Source: Aeromicrobium sp. Sec7.5
GTDB taxonomy: Bacteria > Actinomycetota > Actinomycetes > Propionibacteriales > Nocardioidaceae
Reading direction: 5' to 3'
Length of the DNA stretch: 64,000 bases
Assembly: GCF_036867135.1 (NCBI RefSeq)
Contig: NZ_JBAJIJ010000001.1
Location: 1,302,001-1,366,000 of the forward strand
The notes beneath the pieces were generated by a model. That model ran no database searches, was not told the DNA's origin, and was given only the letters and a program-made list of their open reading frames with translations. Shown here in pieces: positions 62,301 through 64,000 of this stretch; the first letter of the stretch is position 1, and each line of letters starts with the position of its first letter. A program made the position numbers and the translations under genes.

Positions 62301-64000
62301 ATGGCGATCAAGGTCGGGCTCGAGCACCGTACGACGTACACGTTCGACCGTCGGGTCCGGCTGAGCCCGCACGTCGTGCGCCTGCGGCCCGCGCCGCACT
62401 CGCGCACCCCCGTCGAGGCGTACTCGATGAAGGTCGAGCCGGCGGGCCACTTCGTGAACTGGCAGCAGGACCCGTTCGGCAACTGGTTGGCCCGCCTGGT
62501 GTTCCCCGAGCCGGTCGACCACCTCGACGTCACGGTGGGTCTCGTCGCCGATCTCACGGTCATCAATCCGTTCGACTTCTTCGTCGAGGAGTACGCCGAG
62601 CGCTTCCCGTTCGCGTACGAGCCCGGCCTGCGCGCCGATCTGGCTCCGTACCTCGCGCCGGTTCTCGAGGCCTCGGGCGACGGCCCCGGACCGGTCGTGT
62701 CGGACTGGCGGGCCGGCCTTCCCGCCCTGCCGGAGGACGGCGTGCCGATCGTCGACTTCCTGGTCGGGCTCAACGCGGCCGTCCACCGCGACGTCGAGTA
62801 CTCGGTGCGCATGGAGCCCGGCGTGCAGACGCCTGACACCACGCTGACCCGGGCGATCGGCTCGTGCCGTGACAGCGCCTGGCTGCTGGTGTCGCTGCTG
62901 CGGCAGTACGGCCTCGCGGCCCGCTTCGTGTCGGGCTATCTCGTGCAGCTCGCGACCGATCCCCTGCTCGCGGCGCAGGCGCTCGACGGCCCCACCGGCG
63001 CGAAGGAGGACTTCACCGACCTGCACGCGTGGGCCGAGGTCTACGTGCCCGGTGCTGGCTGGATCGGTCTCGACCCCACGTCGGCGCTGTTCGCCGGCGA
63101 GGGTCACATCCCGCTGTCGGCGACGCCCGACCCGGCCTCGGCCGCACCCATCACCGGGCTGATGGAGCCGGCCGACGTGTCGTTCTCCTTCGCCAACGTC
63201 GTCACCCGGGTGCACGAGGACCCGCGCGTCACGCTGCCGTACACCGACGAGGCCTGGGCCCGCGTCGACGCGCTCGGCGAGGAGATCGACGCTCGACTCA
63301 TCGCCGACGACGTGCGTCTCACGATGGGTGGCGAGCCGACGTTCGTGTCGATCGACGACGCCACCTCCCCGGAGTGGACCACCGACGCCGACGGCGACGA
63401 CAAGCGCCGGCTCGCCGGTGAGCTCGCCGGGCGTCTGCGAGAGATCTACGCCGGGGGCGGGCTGGTCCACCGGGGCCAGGGCAAGTGGTACCCGGGGGAG
63501 CCGCTGCCGCGCTGGCAGGTCGCCCTCCAGTGGCGCACCGACGGGGAGACGCTCTGGTCGCGGCCCGAGCTCCTGGCCGATCCGTGGAACGACGCCGAGG
63601 CGGTCGAGGATGCGCCGGAGCGGGCCGAGCGGCTCGCGAGCGCCTTCGCCGTCGCGCTGGGGCTCGACGCGGACCGGGCGATCGCGGCCTGGGAGGACCC
63701 GATCGTGCCGTTCGCCGCTGCCCTGCGGAAGCCCGACGGCGACGCGCCGATCGAGGCGCCCGACCGCATCGACCCGGCGTGGGCCACGGCCCTCGACGCC
63801 GGGGTCGGTGAGCCGTCGGGGTGGGTGCTGCCAGTCGTGACGGGTGAGACGTGGTCGAGCCCGCGCTGGACGTTCCGCCGTGGTCGGCTGGTCCTCGCGC
63901 CCGGCGACTCGCCGGTGGGGCTGCGACTGCCGCTCGACTCCGTCTCATGGCTGCCACCCGAGCCGTCGGGTGATCCCTCCTACCTGGAGTCGGGCCCGCC
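62301..64000 (+). CDS. Transglutaminase-like/DUF2126 protein, C-terminus outside window
   Basis: The visible 566 residues have an N-terminal BTLCP-like region (LEHRTTYTFDRRVRLSPHVVRLRP), a transglutaminase core with C189 in IGSCRDSAWLLV, H242 in DLHAWAEVY and D258 in GLDPTSA, and the start of a DUF2126 part (LTMGGEPTFVSIDD, VHRGQGKWYPGEPLPRW). Such proteins run to about 1,100 residues and lie with alpha-E and ATP-grasp proteins. The triad is intact. The ATG at 62301 or the GTG at 62286 may be the start; the right end is open. Confidence 0.9.
   Translation, partial: MAIKVGLEHRTTYTFDRRVRLSPHVVRLRPAPHSRTPVEAYSMKVEPAGHFVNWQQDPFGNWLARLVFPEPVDHLDVTVGLVADLTVINPFDFFVEEYAERFPFAYEPGLRADLAPYLAPVLEASGDGPGPVVSDWRAGLPALPEDGVPIVDFLVGLNAAVHRDVEYSVRMEPGVQTPDTTLTRAIGSCRDSAWLLVSLLRQYGLAARFVSGYLVQLATDPLLAAQALDGPTGAKEDFTDLHAWAEVYVPGAGWIGLDPTSALFAGEGHIPLSATPDPASAAPITGLMEPADVSFSFANVVTRVHEDPRVTLPYTDEAWARVDALGEEIDARLIADDVRLTMGGEPTFVSIDDATSPEWTTDADGDDKRRLAGELAGRLREIYAGGGLVHRGQGKWYPGEPLPRWQVALQWRTDGETLWSRPELLADPWNDAEAVEDAPERAERLASAFAVALGLDADRAIAAWEDPIVPFAAALRKPDGDAPIEAPDRIDPAWATALDAGVGEPSGWVLPVVTGETWSSPRWTFRRGRLVLAPGDSPVGLRLPLDSVSWLPPEPSGDPSYLESGP

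Overview
The window is a 64 kb piece of high-GC actinobacterial chromosome, with GC-rich codon use and many GTG starts. Gene content and order (rpsA, hrdB/sigA-type sigma factor next to a ParE-type topoisomerase, smc, a long ftsY to rplS to rpsB run, yraN-comM-dprA-xerC-rpsB-tsf-pyrH-frr-cdsA) point to Propionibacteriales, most likely Nocardioidaceae (an Aeromicrobium- or Nocardioides-like organism). The genus is inferred from protein resemblance and was not tested. About 60 protein genes cover nearly everything. I see no rRNA, tRNA, CRISPR array, prophage or insertion sequence, so this is mostly core genome and the interest lies in regulation and small-scale structure.

Layout: (1) 1-9127: partial membrane acyltransferase, M18 aminopeptidase, rpsA, a GlxA-type AraC regulator with a palindromic upstream site, an AMP-forming acyl ligase, a secreted SH3-like protein, coaE and a group-2 sigma factor. 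(2) 9232-16966: ptrB and dinB (coupled, minus strand), DUF4192, a glutamate-cysteine ligase family enzyme and the principal sigma factor with an AKKAP-repeat N-terminus. (3) 17051-26263: two small DUF proteins between perfect terminator hairpins, ParE, two PH-domain membrane proteins, a 66-residue protein with a strong promoter and long leader, smc and a thioesterase. (4) 26315-33451: a BlaI/M56 pair divergent from cydABDC, with three TACTAC-N5-GTAGTA palindromes between them. (5) 33461-45437: ftsY, amtB-glnK-glnD behind a GlnR-like box, ffh, an MBL-fold hydrolase, gluconokinase and a heterodimeric ABC exporter. (6) 45525-52111: a nested inverted-repeat element, an ArsC-like protein, rpsP-khpA-rimM-trmD, a second ammonium transporter, rplS, lepB, rnhB and a DUF2469 gene preceded by a tandem triplication. 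(7) 52152-64000: a membrane-anchored protein, yraN-comM-dprA, xerC, a double-LytM protein, rpsB-tsf, pyrH-frr-cdsA and the start of a transglutaminase/DUF2126 protein.

How the genes work together: the nitrogen genes (amtB, glnK, glnD and the second amt) form a uptake-and-sensing set with GlnR-like boxes at both transporters. cydAB encode the bd oxidase and cydDC its assembly exporter, probably under the neighbouring BlaI repressor. ftsY and ffh are the two protein GTPases of co-translational targeting, and lepB processes exported proteins.

The observations I rate highest are: a paired GTCCACA motif (17-bp period, same orientation, 50-51 nt before the start codon) upstream of yraN-comM-dprA, DUF4192 and the double-LytM gene; the three BlaI-type palindromes; a 23-bp triplication that makes two chained 8-codon minigenes between rnhB and DUF2469; a parE-type gene whose only good ribosome-binding site points to an ATC codon; and a -10-like hexamer placed 6-7 nt before many start codons, implying leaderless mRNAs.
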